Positions 51,519 through 61,804 are shown, numbered from the stretch's first letter. The stretch: 64,000 nucleotides of DNA from Aeromicrobium sp. Sec7.5 (GCF_036867135.1 NZ_JBAJIJ010000001.1:124001-188000); one strand, 5' to 3'. Numbers and translations are program-made. Notes: generated by a model not told the origin, from the sequence alone.

Positions 51519-52406
51519 ATGAGCCCGAGCCTGAGACTCGCGAACCTCGACTACGACGTGGTCGACCACGTCGCGACGGTGCGGTTCAACCGGCCCGAGA
51601 AGCGCAATACGTTCACCAAGCAGATGGCGCTCGACATCGCCGAGGCGTTCGCCGCCTCGGACGCCGACGACGACGTGCGCGTCGTCGTGGTGACTGGCAG
51701 CGGGGGGCACTTCTGCGCCGGTGCCGACCTCGAGGCGGCGCTGAGCGGAACGCTGGGCGACAGCGACGAGTTCGCGACGACCGCGGGCGACATCACGGGG
51801 GTCGAGCGCGACTCCGGGGGATTCGCGGCGCTGGCGATCGCGCAGTCGCTCAAGCCCGTCGTCGCGGCCGTGTCCGGCTCGGCCGTCGGCATCGGCGCGA
51901 CGCTGACCCTGCCGATGGACGTGCGGGTCGTCGGTGAGTCGACGCGGTACGGCTTCGTGTTCAACCGGCGGGCGCTCGTGCCGGAGGCCGCCTCGACGTG
52001 GTTCCTGCCGCGCGTGGTGTCGCCCGGCAAGGCGATGGAGTGGGTGCTGACGGGTCGCCTGGTCGGCGCCGACGAGGCGCTCACGTCAGGCCTGGCGAAC
52101 CACGCGGTCGCCGACGACCAGGTCGAGGCGAAGGCGTTCGAGATCGCCCGGGAGATCGCCGACCACACCTCCGCGGTGTCGGTCTCGATGTCGCGCCAGA
52201 TGCTGTGGCGCGGACTCGAGGTCGACTCGCCCTGGTACGCCCACGCGGCCGAGTCGCGAGCGCTCGCTGAACGGTTCGCGAGCGCCGACCTCGCCGAGGG
52301 CATCGGGTCCTTCTTCGAGAAGCGCACCCCGGCGTTCCCGATGACGGTCCCGTCCCAGCTCCCCGACGCTGTCGAGCGCCCCGCGCAGCGTCCGCAGGAC
52401 GTCTGA
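51519..52406 (+). CDS. Enoyl-CoA hydratase/isomerase family protein
   Basis: 295 aa crotonase paralogous to the 45922 gene. ATVRFNRPEKRNTFTKQMA, FCAGADLEAAL, SAVGIGATLTLPMDVRVVGESTRYGFVF and VPEAASTWFLPRVV, with the usual Glu (PEAAS) retained. GAAGGAG precedes ATG 51519. It lies 56 bp after the XRE-TetR gene, probably co-transcribed. Confidence 0.9.
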   Translation: MSPSLRLANLDYDVVDHVATVRFNRPEKRNTFTKQMALDIAEAFAASDADDDVRVVVVTGSGGHFCAGADLEAALSGTLGDSDEFATTAGDITGVERDSGGFAALAIAQSLKPVVAAVSGSAVGIGATLTLPMDVRVVGESTRYGFVFNRRALVPEAASTWFLPRVVSPGKAMEWVLTGRLVGADEALTSGLANHAVADDQVEAKAFEIAREIADHTSAVSVSMSRQMLWRGLEVDSPWYAHAAESRALAERFASADLAEGIGSFFEKRTPAFPMTVPSQLPDAVERPAQRPQDV

Positions 52407-52572
52407 CCCCGACGCCAGGGGCTGTTCAACCGCAATTCCTCATGATATTAAGACGTGAGGCCGTCAGCGCGACCGGCGGTTTCGCCTCCGGACCGGACGG
52501 TGACGTCTGGCCAAGTGTGACGCGCGTCGCACCAGCAGACTGCGCGGATTACGAAAGGGTAACGTTCACCGA

Positions 52573-54141
52573 ATGAACGATGAGATCGAGTCGCAGGCGA
52601 CCGCGCCTGCCGCCGTCATCGGGGTGGTCCGGGAGACTGCTCCGGGCGAGACCCGGGTCGCCGGAACTCCTGCCACCGTGGTCCAGCTGATCAAGCTCGG
52701 CTACCGCGTGGCCGTCGAGACCGGGGCCGGCGCCAAGTCCAGCTTCACCGACGAGGCGTACGCCGAGGCCGGGGCCGACGTCACCGACACGGCCGCCGCC
52801 TGGGGCGCCGACGTCGTGCTCAAGGTCAACGCGCCGAGCACGGGCGAGATCGCGCAGCTCAAGGACGATGCGATCGTCGCGAGCTTCATCGCCCCCGCGC
52901 TGAACCCGGACCTCCTCGCAGCCCTGTCGCAGCGCTCCATCACCGCCTTCGCGATGGACGCCGTGCCGCGCATCTCGCGCGCGCAGTCGATGGACGTCCT
53001 GAGCTCGATGGCCAACATCGCCGGCTACCGCGCCGTCGTCGAGGCCGCCCACGAGTTCGGCCGCTTCTTCACCGGCCAGGTCACCGCCGCCGGCAAGGTC
53101 CCGCCCGCCAAGGTCCTCGTGGCCGGCGCCGGCGTGGCCGGCCTCGCCGCGATCGGTGCGGCGTCGAGCCTCGGCGCCATCGTGCGGGCCACCGACCCGC
53201 GCCCGGAGGTCGCCGACCAGGTCAAGTCGATCGGCGGCGAGTACCTCAAGGTCGACGTCGACGTCGAGGAGTCGACCGACGGCTACGCCAAGGCCACCAG
53301 CGAGGACTACGACCGCCGCGCGGCCGAGATCTACTCCGAGCAGGCCGCTGACGTCGACATCATCATCACCACGGCGCTGATCCCGGGCCGGGCAGCACCG
53401 GTCCTGATCACCGAGGCCGACGTCGCGAGCATGAAGGCCGGCAGCGTGCTGGTCGACATGGCGGCGGCGAATGGCGGCAACATCGCCGGCTCGGTCGCGG
53501 GCGAGAAGGTCGTCACCGCCAACGGCGTCACGATCATCGGCTACACCGACCTCGCCGGTCGCCTCCCCACGCAGGCCTCGCAGCTGTACGGCACGAACCT
53601 CGTCAACCTGCTGAAGCTGCTCACGCCCGGCAAGGACGGCCAGCTCGTCCTCGACTTCGACGACGTCGTGCAGCGCGGCGTCACGGTCGTGCGCGACGGC
53701 CAGACCACGTGGCCCCCGCCCGAGGTCAAGGTCTCGGCGGCCCCGGCCGCCGCTCCCGTCAAGGCTCCTGAGCCGGCTCCCGAGAAGCCCAAGGCCACGC
53801 CGTTGGCCAAGGGGCTGCTGATCGGCGCCGGCATCCTCGCGCTGTTCCTCGTGAACGCCTTCGCGCCGCAGCCGCTCCCGCAGCACTTCACCGTGCTCGT
53901 GCTCTCGATCGTCATCGGCTACTACGTGATCGGCAAGGTGCACCACGCGCTGCACACCCCACTCATGAGCGTGACCAACGCGATCAGCGGCATCATCGTG
54001 GTCGGCGCCCTGGTGCAGATCACCAGCGATGACCTCGCGATCCAGCTGCTCGCCTTCATCGCCGTCCTGCTCGCCAGCATCAACGTCTTCGGCGGCTTCG
54101 CCGTGACCCGACGCATGCTCAGCATGTTCTCGAAGGGCTGA
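52573..54141 (+). CDS. pntA: NAD(P) transhydrogenase subunit alpha
   Basis: Proton-translocating transhydrogenase subunit carrying the NAD-binding domain I and part of the membrane domain. It is 522 aa, so PntAA and PntAB parts are fused as in E. coli. [54 protein letters not shown] and [20 protein letters not shown] are domain I motifs. Four C-terminal membrane segments follow a Pro/Ala linker at about residue 400. It converts NADH and NADP+ to NAD+ and NADPH using the proton gradient. The pntB gene starts 3 bp after its stop. Confidence 0.96.
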   Translation: MNDEIESQATAPAAVIGVVRETAPGETRVAGTPATVVQLIKLGYRVAVETGAGAKSSFTDEAYAEAGADVTDTAAAWGADVVLKVNAPSTGEIAQLKDDAIVASFIAPALNPDLLAALSQRSITAFAMDAVPRISRAQSMDVLSSMANIAGYRAVVEAAHEFGRFFTGQVTAAGKVPPAKVLVAGAGVAGLAAIGAASSLGAIVRATDPRPEVADQVKSIGGEYLKVDVDVEESTDGYAKATSEDYDRRAAEIYSEQAADVDIIITTALIPGRAAPVLITEADVASMKAGSVLVDMAAANGGNIAGSVAGEKVVTANGVTIIGYTDLAGRLPTQASQLYGTNLVNLLKLLTPGKDGQLVLDFDDVVQRGVTVVRDGQTTWPPPEVKVSAAPAAAPVKAPEPAPEKPKATPLAKGLLIGAGILALFLVNAFAPQPLPQHFTVLVLSIVIGYYVIGKVHHALHTPLMSVTNAISGIIVVGALVQITSDDLAIQLLAFIAVLLASINVFGGFAVTRRMLSMFSKG

Positions 54142-54144
54142 TCC

Positions 54145-55533
54145 ATGACTGTCGAATCCGCCGCAACAGCGGCCTACATCGTCGCGGCGCTGCTCTTCAT
54201 CCTGAGCCTCGCCGGACTGAGCAAGCACGAGACCGCCCGGTCGGGCGTCGTCTTCGGCATCGCGGGCATGACGATCGCCCTGGGCGCCACGATCATCGCC
54301 GCGATCGACGGCGCCGAGGCCCTCGGCATCGTCCTGCTGCTGGTCGCCGTCGCGATCGGTGGTGCGATCGGCCTGTGGCGGGCCCGCATCGTCGAGATGA
54401 CCGGCATGCCCGAGCTCATCGCGCTGCTGCACAGCTTCGTCGGCCTCGCCGCGGTGCTGGTCGGCTGGAACGGCTACCTCGAGCACGGCTCGTTCCCCTC
54501 GCAGTCGCTCGAGGACATCCACAACGCCGAGGTCTTCATCGGCGTCTTCATCGGTGGCGTCACGTTCACCGGGTCGATCGTGGCCAACCTCAAGCTCAGC
54601 GCGAAGATCAGCTCCTCGCCGCTGGTGCTGCCGGGCAAGAACCTGCTCAACGTCGGCGCGCTGGTGCTCTTCCTGGCGCTCACGGTCTGGTTCGTCATCT
54701 CGCCGGCACTGTGGCTGCTGATCCTGGTCACGATCGTGGCGCTCGCCCTCGGCTGGCACCTCGTGGCCTCGATCGGCGGCGGCGACATGCCCGTCGTCGT
54801 GTCGATGCTCAACAGCTACTCCGGTTGGGCCGCGGCGGCCGCGGGCTTCCTGCTCAACAACGACCTGCTGATCGTCACGGGTGCGCTCGTCGGCTCCTCG
54901 GGTGCCTACCTGAGCTACATCATGTGCAAGGCGATGAACCGCTCGTTCATCTCCGTCATCGCCGGCGGCTTCGGCATCGAGGCCAAGGGTGGCGACGACA
55001 CCGAGTACGGCGAGCACCGGGAGATCACCGCGCAGGAGACCGCCGAGATGCTGACGAACGCCACCAGCGTCGTCATCACGCCGGGCTACGGCATGGCCGT
55101 CGCGCAGGCGCAGTACCCCGTCGCCGACCTCACCAAGAAGCTGCGCGAGCGCGGCGTCGAGGTGCGCTTCGGCATCCACCCCGTCGCGGGTCGCCTGCCG
55201 GGCCACATGAACGTGCTCCTGGCCGAGGCGAAGGTGCCGTACGACATCGTCCTCGAGATGGACGAGATCAACGACGACCTCGCGTCGACGTCGGTCGTGC
55301 TCGTGATCGGTGCCAACGACACCGTCAACCCGGCGGCCGCCGACGACCCGAGCAGCCCCATCGCGGGCATGCCCGTGCTGCACGTCTGGGAGTCCGAGAA
55401 CGTCATCGTGTTCAAGCGCTCGATGGCCGCGGGCTACGCGGGCGTCCAGAACCCGCTGTTCTTCCGCGAGAACACGCAGATGCTGTTCGGTGACGCGAAG
55501 GACCGGGTCGAGGACATCATCCGCGCGCTGTGA
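54145..55533 (+). CDS. pntB: NAD(P) transhydrogenase subunit beta
   Basis: 462 aa membrane subunit with eight or nine transmembrane helices and the C-terminal NADP-binding domain [26 protein letters not shown] and [13 protein letters not shown] [15 protein letters not shown] lie in the membrane part. [37 protein letters not shown] and NDTVNPAA define domain III. Completes the enzyme encoded with pntA. Confidence 0.96.
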   Translation: MTVESAATAAYIVAALLFILSLAGLSKHETARSGVVFGIAGMTIALGATIIAAIDGAEALGIVLLLVAVAIGGAIGLWRARIVEMTGMPELIALLHSFVGLAAVLVGWNGYLEHGSFPSQSLEDIHNAEVFIGVFIGGVTFTGSIVANLKLSAKISSSPLVLPGKNLLNVGALVLFLALTVWFVISPALWLLILVTIVALALGWHLVASIGGGDMPVVVSMLNSYSGWAAAAAGFLLNNDLLIVTGALVGSSGAYLSYIMCKAMNRSFISVIAGGFGIEAKGGDDTEYGEHREITAQETAEMLTNATSVVITPGYGMAVAQAQYPVADLTKKLRERGVEVRFGIHPVAGRLPGHMNVLLAEAKVPYDIVLEMDEINDDLASTSVVLVIGANDTVNPAAADDPSSPIAGMPVLHVWESENVIVFKRSMAAGYAGVQNPLFFRENTQMLFGDAKDRVEDIIRAL

Positions 55534-55542
55534 CGCTGGCAA

Positions 55543-55641
55543 CCGCTGGTTGAGGTGTGAGTGCGCTCTGGCGCGCGAGCCTCGAAACCTCCGAGGTTTC
55601 GAGGCTCCTCGCTAGAGCTCGTCGCGCCTCAACCAGCGGGT
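55543..55641. repeat. Large palindrome made of two facing intergenic elements
   Basis: Outer arms CGCTGGTTGAGG and CCTCAACCAGCG, inner arms CGAAACCT and AGGTTTCG around a central C/CCG. The left copy has GTGCGCTCTGGCGCGCGAGC and the right copy has CTCCTCGCTAGAGCTCGTCG between the arms. It separates pntB from the convergent monooxygenase-like gene and may terminate both. Confidence 0.85.
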
Positions 55642-55659
55642 TGTCCGATGCGGGGTGGG

Positions 55660-55980
55660 TCAGTCGACCTGCATCTCGCCGAGCTCGGACCAGCCGTCGA
55701 TGTCGAGCACGCCGTTGATGACCTTCGGCGTCTGCTCCAGATAGGGCGGCAGGTCGGTCTGCGCCTGCGTGAAGTGGTCGGAGTTCACGTGCGCGCCCGC
55801 GGCGTCGTCGTCGAACGCCTCCAGGAGCACGTACTTCTGCGGGTCGTCGACGCTGCGCGACCACTCGAACCAGTGGTTGCCGGCCTCGGCGCGCGTGGCC
55901 TCGGTGAAGGCGCGGGTGATCTCGGGCCAGTTGTCGGCGTGCTCTGGCTTCACGCGGAACGTGGCGGTGATGACGATCAT
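55660..55980 (-). CDS. Antibiotic biosynthesis monooxygenase (ABM) domain protein
   Basis: 106 aa ferredoxin-like fold. IVITATFRVKPEHADNWPEI, AGNHWFEWSRSVDDPQKYVLLEAFDDDAA and AHVNSDHFTQAQ match the YgiN/ABM family. Such proteins act as cofactor-free quinol oxidases or heme-degrading enzymes; the role here is not known. Confidence 0.88.
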   Translation of the reverse strand: MIVITATFRVKPEHADNWPEITRAFTEATRAEAGNHWFEWSRSVDDPQKYVLLEAFDDDAAGAHVNSDHFTQAQTDLPPYLEQTPKVINGVLDIDGWSELGEMQVD

Positions 55981-56096
55981 GGGGCCTCCTGAAGCGGTGG
56001 GGACGGGGTCGCGCTCAGCCTGTCAGGGGTGGACCAAGCCTGCCCGTCAAGCTGTGGTCGAGCGGAAATCGAGGCCCTTGAGCCGCAGACCGTGGC

Positions 56097-56372
56097 ATGC
56101 TGCGACACGTGACACCAGATCGACCCGCATCCGCGACGACGGAGCGATCCTTCTGGATCGGGGACCGTCCGACCTCGCCGTGGCTGTACGGCGTGTGGCT
56201 GGCGTGGTGCGTCTGGCAGATCAACCTGGGTCTGGTCGACCAGAGCACGTTCCGGACTTTGGTCCCGGTGGGTTTTCTCGCGTTCGTCGTTCTGATGTGG
56301 TGGCTTGAACGAAGGTGGTGGCGTCGCCACGGGGCCATCGAGAGCGATGAGCCTCAGTCGACGACTCCATAA
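56097..56372 (+). CDS. Small Trp-rich membrane protein
   Basis: 91 aa. Two hydrophobic segments ([20 protein letters not shown] and [17 protein letters not shown]), then a basic tail WRRH. Eight or more tryptophans. ATG 56097 or GTG 56109 may be the start. Its 3' end overlaps the upp 3' end by 19 bp on the opposite strand. Function unknown. Confidence 0.7.
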   Translation: MLRHVTPDRPASATTERSFWIGDRPTSPWLYGVWLAWCVWQINLGLVDQSTFRTLVPVGFLAFVVLMWWLERRWWRRHGAIESDEPQSTTP

Positions 56373-56995
56373 AGTCGGTCGCCCGCGTCGCCGAGGCCGG
56401 GGACGATGTAGCCGTTCTCGTCGAGCCGGTCGTCGACGCCCGCCAGCACGAGGTTGACGGGCACGCCGATGCTCTCCAGCTCGCGCTCGATCCGGGCGAT
56501 GCCCTCCGGCGCGGCCAGCAGGCACACGGCCGTGATGTGGTCGGCACCGCGCTTGACGAGGAACCCGATCGCTGCGGCCAGCGAGCCGCCCGTCGCGAGC
56601 ATCGGGTCGAGCACGTAGCACTGGCGACCGGACAGGTCGTCCGGCAGGCGCTCGGCGTACGTGTCGGCCTCGAGGGTCTCCTCGTTGCGGATCATGCCGA
56701 GGAAGCCGACCTCGGCCGTGGGCAGCAGACGCTGCATGCCCTCGAGCATGCCGAGCCCGGCGCGCAGGATCGGCACGACGAGCGGTCGCGGCTCCGACAG
56801 GCGGACGCCCGTGGCTGCGGCGACGGGGGTGTGCACCTCGACGGTCTCGACGCGGACGTCGCGCGTGGCCTCGTAGGCGAGGAGGGTCACGAGCTCCTCG
56901 GTGAGCCGACGGAAGGTCGGTGAGTCGGTGCGCTCGTCGCGCAGCACGGTGAGCTTGTGCGAGATGAGCGGATGGTCGGCGACGTGGACCTGCAT
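56354..56995 (-). CDS. upp: Uracil phosphoribosyltransferase
   Basis: Salvages uracil with PRPP to UMP. It is 213 aa, standard size. [18 protein letters not shown] at the N-terminus, [15 protein letters not shown], the PRPP loop [10 protein letters not shown] and [11 protein letters not shown] at the end are all conserved. Divergent from tadA with 62 bp between. Confidence 0.97.
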   Translation of the reverse strand: MQVHVADHPLISHKLTVLRDERTDSPTFRRLTEELVTLLAYEATRDVRVETVEVHTPVAAATGVRLSEPRPLVVPILRAGLGMLEGMQRLLPTAEVGFLGMIRNEETLEADTYAERLPDDLSGRQCYVLDPMLATGGSLAAAIGFLVKRGADHITAVCLLAAPEGIARIERELESIGVPVNLVLAGVDDRLDENGYIVPGLGDAGDRLYGVVD

Positions 56996-57057
56996 GGTGC
57001 TGAGCGTAGTGCCGGGCGTGGCCCACGTGGGCGCGCGTCGTCTGGGACGATCGGCAC

Positions 57058-57519
57058 ATGGATGCCGCCGGTGCGTGGGAGCCCGCGATGCGGCTCGCCC
57101 TCGACGAGGCCCGCGGTGCGCTCACGTCCGGTGACGTGCCGGTCGGCGCCGTCGTGCTCGACCCGGCCGGCGAGGTCATCGGCCGCGGTCGCAACACCCG
57201 GGAGCGTGACGCCGACCCCACGGGTCATGCGGAGGTCGTCGCGATCCGCGATGCTGCGGCCGCTCGCGGGGAGTGGCGCCTCGAGCACTGCACCCTGGTC
57301 GTGACGCTCGAGCCGTGCACGATGTGTGCTGGAGCCGTGGTCGCGTCCCGGGTCGGCACGCTCGTGTTCGGCGCCTGGGACGACAAGGCCGGAGCGGTCG
57401 GTTCGCTCTGGGACGTCGTGCGCGACCGGCGACTGAACCACCGCCCGGAGGTCGTCTCCGGCGTGCTGGCCGAGGAGTCGTCGGCTCTCCTGACCGGATT
57501 CTTCGCCCAGCACCGCTGA
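57058..57519 (+). CDS. tadA: tRNA-specific adenosine deaminase
   Basis: Zinc enzyme that converts A34 to inosine in tRNA-Arg(ACG), the tRNA encoded at 29881 in this window. It is 153 aa. [11 protein letters not shown], the zinc/catalytic [10 protein letters not shown], and [16 protein letters not shown] (PCxxC) are intact. [18 protein letters not shown] is the usual C-terminal region of TadA. Confidence 0.96.
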   Translation: MDAAGAWEPAMRLALDEARGALTSGDVPVGAVVLDPAGEVIGRGRNTRERDADPTGHAEVVAIRDAAAARGEWRLEHCTLVVTLEPCTMCAGAVVASRVGTLVFGAWDDKAGAVGSLWDVVRDRRLNHRPEVVSGVLAEESSALLTGFFAQHR

Positions 57520-57567
57520 CCCGGATCGTCAGGGAACAGGGTCGCGGCGCGGGCGGTTGACGATGGT

Positions 57568-58533
57568 GTGAGGCTCTCCCTGCTCGACCGCTCGCGCACC
57601 CGCGCCGGCCGACCCGAGGCCGAGGGCCTGACCGGCTCGGTCGACCGGGCCGTGCACGCCGAGCAGGCCGGGTACGAGCGATTCTGGGTCGCCGAGCACC
57701 ACGCCGTGCCCGGCATCGCGAGCGGCGCCCCCGCGGTGCTCCTCGCCGCGATCGGTGCGGCGACTCAGGCGATCCGGATCGGGTCCGGTGGCGTCATGCT
57801 GCCCAATCACCAGCCGCTCGTCGTGGCCGAGCAGTTCGCGATGCTGCAGGCGCTCAACCCCGGTCGAGTCGACCTCGGCATCGGCCGCTCGCTCGGCTTC
57901 ACCGCCCCGGTGCGCGAGGCGCTGCGGCAGGTCGAGGCCGACACCTACGAGGACGACCTTCACGAGCTGCTCGCACTGCTGACCGGTACAGGGGCAGTCA
58001 CCGTGCACCCCGTCGTCGACCCGGTCGTGCCGGTCTCGCTCCTCGCGACGGGCCGTGGCACCCAGGTCGCGGCGCAGCTGGGGCTGCCGGTCGTGATCGG
58101 TGGCCCCGTGCTGTGGGGCGACGACATCGGGCGGGTGCTCGCCGAGTACCGGCGCGACTTCCGGCCGAGCGACCACGCGCGCGAGCCGCACGTGACGGTG
58201 TCGCTCGACGTCACCGTGGCCGCCGACGACGCCGCGGCTCGGGACCTGGCGCTGCCCGAGGTCTGGGCGATGGCGCGATCACGCCAGACCGGTGAGTTCC
58301 CGCCGCTGGAGTCGGTCGAGGCCATCCGGGCGCAGCCGTGGAACGACCAGCTGCGGCGCCGGGTCGAGAAGGGTCTCGGCCAGGCCGTGGCTGGATCGCC
58401 GGCGACCGTGCGGGCAGCGCTCGCGGAGCTCGAGACCCGCACGGGTGCCGACGAGCTCATGGCGTCGACCTCGACCCACGACCGCGACGCGCTCCTGGAG
58501 TCGGATCGATTGCTGCGCGACCTCGTGGCGTGA
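57568..58533 (+). CDS. LLM-class flavin-dependent oxidoreductase, MsnO8 family
   Basis: 321 aa luciferase-like monooxygenase. LSLLDRSRTRAG, AGYERFWVAEHHAVPGIA, IRIGSGGVMLPNHQPLVVAEQFAMLQALNPGRVDLGIGRS are typical. The N-terminus requires GTG 57568 to keep RLSLLDRSRT. FMN reductase partner is unknown. Downstream of tadA, same strand. Confidence 0.88.
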   Translation: MRLSLLDRSRTRAGRPEAEGLTGSVDRAVHAEQAGYERFWVAEHHAVPGIASGAPAVLLAAIGAATQAIRIGSGGVMLPNHQPLVVAEQFAMLQALNPGRVDLGIGRSLGFTAPVREALRQVEADTYEDDLHELLALLTGTGAVTVHPVVDPVVPVSLLATGRGTQVAAQLGLPVVIGGPVLWGDDIGRVLAEYRRDFRPSDHAREPHVTVSLDVTVAADDAAARDLALPEVWAMARSRQTGEFPPLESVEAIRAQPWNDQLRRRVEKGLGQAVAGSPATVRAALAELETRTGADELMASTSTHDRDALLESDRLLRDLVA

Positions 58534-58546
58534 ACCGCGAGGACGG

Positions 58547-58915
58547 TCAGGACGCGGCTGGCGGTGAGGCGGCCGCCGGTACGCGCGTGGCGAGGTCGTA
58601 GAGCCGCGACTCGAGGGTCGTGAAGCGGCTCTCCATGGCCACGAAGCGGGTGTCGATCGACGCAAAACCGGCGCGCATCTCGTCGCGGAGGCTGGCCTCG
58701 ACTCGGTCGATCTTGCTGTCGAGGCCGTCGATGCGGGCGTCGAGCTTGTCGATGCGGACCTCGAGCCGGTCGATGCGGACCTCGAGCCGGTCGATGCGCT
58801 CCCCGAGCGTCGCGAGACCGAGGGTCAGGCTGCGGCTCAGATAGGCCACCACGCCCAAGGACGTGGCGAGAAACGTCACGAGAGTGACGAGCTGCTCGGC
58901 GTCCACGGTCACCAT
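58547..58915 (-). CDS. Membrane-anchored coiled-coil protein with heptad repeats
   Basis: 122 aa. One hydrophobic segment (LVTLVTFLATSLGVVAYL, about 9-26) followed by a long coiled coil with a strict seven-residue repeat: RIDRLEV, RIDRLEV, RIDKLDA, RIDGLDS, KIDRVEA. The tail is Pro/Ala-rich. ATG 58915 has GAAGGA in front. Function unknown; possible oligomeric membrane tether. Confidence 0.72.
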   Translation of the reverse strand: MVTVDAEQLVTLVTFLATSLGVVAYLSRSLTLGLATLGERIDRLEVRIDRLEVRIDKLDARIDGLDSKIDRVEASLRDEMRAGFASIDTRFVAMESRFTTLESRLYDLATRVPAAASPPAAS

Positions 58916-59050
58916 TCCTTCAGTCTGCAACAGCAGTGGGGCGTTGACCAGCACGCTACGACGGGCCTCGGACGTGCGCCCGCAGTGTCGGCCAGGCCTG
59001 TGGACATACGCCGCGTGTGCACCACCGCGGGGGAATACCGCAGGCGATTG

Positions 59051-59072
59051 AGTAGTTGAAACATGAACTACT
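59051..59072. promoter_or_regulatory. Inverted repeat upstream of the CE1758-type monooxygenase gene
   Basis: AGTAGTT (59051-59057) and AACTACT (59066-59072) pair perfectly around GAAACATG, 18 bp before the ATG at 59091. It stands out as AT-rich. Likely repressor site, perhaps for a MarR-type regulator encoded elsewhere. Confidence 0.65.
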
Positions 59073-59090
59073 ACGTGAGAGGCTTGTGCC

Positions 59091-60209
59091 ATGACCAGCA
59101 TGCAGTTCGGCATCTTCACCGTCGGTGACATCACGCGTGACCCGGTCGCGGGCACGACGATCTCCGAGCACCAGCGCATCAAGAACACCGTCGAGATCGC
59201 GAAGAAGGCCGAGGAGGTGGGCCTGGACGTGTTCGCCACGGGGGAGCACCACAACCCGCCGTTCATGTCCTCGAGCCCCACGACGACGCTCGCGCACATC
59301 GGCGCGCAGACCGAGAAGTTGCTGCTGACGACGTCGACGACGCTCATCACGACCAACGACCCGGTGCGCCTCGCCGAGGACTACGCGACCCTGCAGCACC
59401 TCGTCGACGGTCGCATGGACCTCATGCTCGGCCGGGGCAACACCGCGCCCGTCTACCCGTGGTTCGGCTACGACGGCAGCAAGGCCGTCGAGCTCACGAT
59501 CGAGCACTACCAGCTGCTGCGCCGCCTCTGGGACGAGGACGTCGTGAGCTGGGAGGGCAAGTTCCGCACCGCGCTGCAGAGCTTCACGGCCACCCCGCGC
59601 CCGCTCGACGGCGTCGCGCCGTTCGTGTGGCACGGCTCGATCCGCACCCCCGAGGTCGCCGAGCTCGCCGCGTACTACGGCGACGGCTACTTCGCGAACA
59701 ACATCTTCTGGCCGAAGGAGCACTACATCCGGCTGATCAACTTCTACCGCCAGCGCTACGCGCACTACGGCCACGGCCAGCCGCACCAGGCGATCGTGGG
59801 CCTCGGCGGTCAGTTCTTCATGCGCAAGAACAGCCAGGACGCGGTCAACGAGTTCCGCCCCTACTTCGACAACGCCCCGGTCTACGGCCACGGCCCGTCG
59901 ATGGAGGACTTCACGGAGCAGACGCCGCTCACGGTCGGCAGCCCGCAGCAGTTCATCGAGAAGACCCTGACGTTCGCCGACTTCTTCGGCGACTACCAGC
60001 GCCAGCTCTTCCTCGTCGACCACGCGGGCCTGCCGCAGAAGATCGTGCTGGAGCAGCTCGACATGCTCGGCGAGGTCCTGCCCACCCTGCGCGCGGAGTT
60101 CGACGCGCGCCGTCCGACCGACGTGCCGGACGCGCCCACCCACGCCGCCCGCGTGGCCGCGCGCGACGCGGCCCTCGCGGCGCCGGTCGGGGAGCAGGTC
60201 ACGGCATGA
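59091..60209 (+). CDS. LLM-class FMN-dependent monooxygenase, CE1758 family
   Basis: 372 aa luciferase-like flavin monooxygenase. [69 protein letters not shown] and [19 protein letters not shown] are family features. It is coupled to an FMN reductase gene (four-base overlap), which supplies reduced FMN. Substrate unknown. Confidence 0.92.
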   Translation: MTSMQFGIFTVGDITRDPVAGTTISEHQRIKNTVEIAKKAEEVGLDVFATGEHHNPPFMSSSPTTTLAHIGAQTEKLLLTTSTTLITTNDPVRLAEDYATLQHLVDGRMDLMLGRGNTAPVYPWFGYDGSKAVELTIEHYQLLRRLWDEDVVSWEGKFRTALQSFTATPRPLDGVAPFVWHGSIRTPEVAELAAYYGDGYFANNIFWPKEHYIRLINFYRQRYAHYGHGQPHQAIVGLGGQFFMRKNSQDAVNEFRPYFDNAPVYGHGPSMEDFTEQTPLTVGSPQQFIEKTLTFADFFGDYQRQLFLVDHAGLPQKIVLEQLDMLGEVLPTLRAEFDARRPTDVPDAPTHAARVAARDAALAAPVGEQVTA

Positions 60210-60817
60210 CGACGCGACGGATCGTCGTCGTCTCGGCGGGCGTCAGCGACGCCTCGAGCAGCACGCTGCTCGCCGGGCAGATCGCCTCGGCGATCACCCG
60301 GGCCGACGCGGCGGTCTCGATCGAGACCGTCGAGCTGCGCCCCTTGGCGCACGACGTGATCGACGCGTCGATCACCGGGTTCGCGTCGCCGCGGCTGCAG
60401 CACGTGCACGACCTGGTCTCGCAGGCCGATGGGCTCGTCGTGGTGTCGCCGGTCTACAAGGCGTCGTACACGGGTCTGTTCAAGGCGTTCTTCGACGCGA
60501 TCGACCAGGACGTCCTGGTGGGCAAGACCGTGCTGCTCGGCGCCACGGGTGGCACGGCGCGCCACTCGCTCGCGCTCGACTTCGCGATGCGACCGCTGTT
60601 CGCCTACCTGCAGGCCGTCGTCGTGCCCACCGGTGTCTTCGCCTCCCCGCACGACTGGGGCAGCGCGGGCGCCGGCGCACTCGAGTCGCGGGTCGAGCGT
60701 GCGGTGGGCGAGATGGTGTCGCTGCTCGGCGGGTCCGGCTCGGGCCGGTCCGCGAGCGACGACATCGACCTGTTCAGCGAGACGATGCTGAGCATCTCCG
60801 ACCCGCGTCGCGACTAG
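60206..60817 (+). CDS. NAD(P)H-dependent FMN reductase, CE1759 family
   Basis: 203 aa flavodoxin-like reductase. [21 protein letters not shown] (phosphate loop), [22 protein letters not shown] and [28 protein letters not shown] are typical. Supplies FMNH2 to the adjacent CE1758-type monooxygenase, the pairing for which the families are named. Confidence 0.92.
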   Translation: MTTRRIVVVSAGVSDASSSTLLAGQIASAITRADAAVSIETVELRPLAHDVIDASITGFASPRLQHVHDLVSQADGLVVVSPVYKASYTGLFKAFFDAIDQDVLVGKTVLLGATGGTARHSLALDFAMRPLFAYLQAVVVPTGVFASPHDWGSAGAGALESRVERAVGEMVSLLGGSGSGRSASDDIDLFSETMLSISDPRRD

Positions 60818-60888
60818 CCCGTTCCGGCCGGAAGCATCTTCGGCTCGGGTGCGTTGAACACCGGCGTACCCGAACCACAGGAGCTTGC

Positions 60889-61749
60889 ATGAACCAGCCG
60901 ACCGCGTCCGCCGCAGGAACCTTCGCCCTGGGAGGCGACCTCCCCGTCAACCGTCTCGGGTACGGCGCCATGCAGATCACGGGCGACGGGGTGTGGGGAT
61001 GGCCGAAGGACCGTGACGGCGCGATCGCCGTGCTGCGCCGAGCGGTCGAGCTCGGCGTCACGCTGTTCGACACCGCCGACTCGTACGGCCCCACGGTCTC
61101 CGAGGAGCTGATCAAGGAGGCCCTGCACCCGTACGCCGACGACGTCGTGATCGCGACGAAGGCCGGCCTGACGCGCACGGGCCCCGCCGAGTGGATCCCC
61201 GTCGGCCGCCCCGCCTACCTCAAGCAGCAGGTCGAGCTGAGCCTGCGCCGGCTCGGGCTGGAGCGGATCGACCTGATCCAGCTGCACCGCATCGACCCGG
61301 AGGTGCCTGTCGCCGACCAGGTGGGCGCGTTCAAGGAGCTGCAGGACGAGGGCAAGGTGCGCCACATCGGTCTGAGCGAGGTCGACGTCGCGCAGCTCAA
61401 GGAGGCGCAGAAGACGGCCGAGATCGTGTCGGTGCAGAACCTCTACAACTTGGCGCACCGTGACGCGCAGGAGCTGCTGGACCACTGCACGGCCGAGAAC
61501 ATCGCGTTCATCCCGTGGTTCCCGCTCGCGACCGGCGAGCTCGCGGCGACCGACGGTCCGCTCACCGAGCTCGCGAGCGACCACGGCACGAGCCCGTCGC
61601 AGCTCGCACTGGCCTGGCTGCTGCACCGCTCGCCCGTCGTGCTGCCGATCCCCGGCACCAAGAGCGTCGACCACCTCGAGGACAACGTGGCCGCCGCGGC
61701 GCTGGAGCTGAGCCAGGACGAGGTCGACGCGCTCACCGCCGCCGTCTGA
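60889..61749 (+). CDS. Aldo/keto reductase
   Basis: 286 aa NADPH-dependent carbonyl reductase. [37 protein letters not shown] (catalytic Asp and Tyr), [11 protein letters not shown] with catalytic Lys, [10 protein letters not shown] (His) and [17 protein letters not shown] are present. Same strand as the FMN reductase, 71 bp downstream. Substrate unknown. Confidence 0.93.
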   Translation: MNQPTASAAGTFALGGDLPVNRLGYGAMQITGDGVWGWPKDRDGAIAVLRRAVELGVTLFDTADSYGPTVSEELIKEALHPYADDVVIATKAGLTRTGPAEWIPVGRPAYLKQQVELSLRRLGLERIDLIQLHRIDPEVPVADQVGAFKELQDEGKVRHIGLSEVDVAQLKEAQKTAEIVSVQNLYNLAHRDAQELLDHCTAENIAFIPWFPLATGELAATDGPLTELASDHGTSPSQLALAWLLHRSPVVLPIPGTKSVDHLEDNVAAAALELSQDEVDALTAAV

Positions 61750-61759
61750 TCACCACCGC

Positions 61760-61794
61760 GAAGCGCCCGCTGACCATGGGTCGGGGGGCGCTTC
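61760..61794 (+). terminator. Hairpin after the aldo/keto reductase gene
   Basis: GAAGCGCCC (61760-61768) and GGGCGCTTC (61786-61794) pair around a 17-nt loop, starting 10 bp after the stop. Followed by a weak CACGTTC. Confidence 0.7.
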
Positions 61795-61804
61795 ACGTTC
61801 AGCC

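Noticed and set aside
52436..52445. TTCCTCATGA shared between the pntA upstream region and 45850-45859
   Set aside because: Only ten bases, no symmetry, and the two downstream genes are functionally unrelated; likely chance.
52549..55542. 997-codon open frame opposite pntA/pntB
   Set aside because: It is antisense to two textbook genes, has low-complexity composition (His/Asp/Arg/Gly/Val) and no domain.
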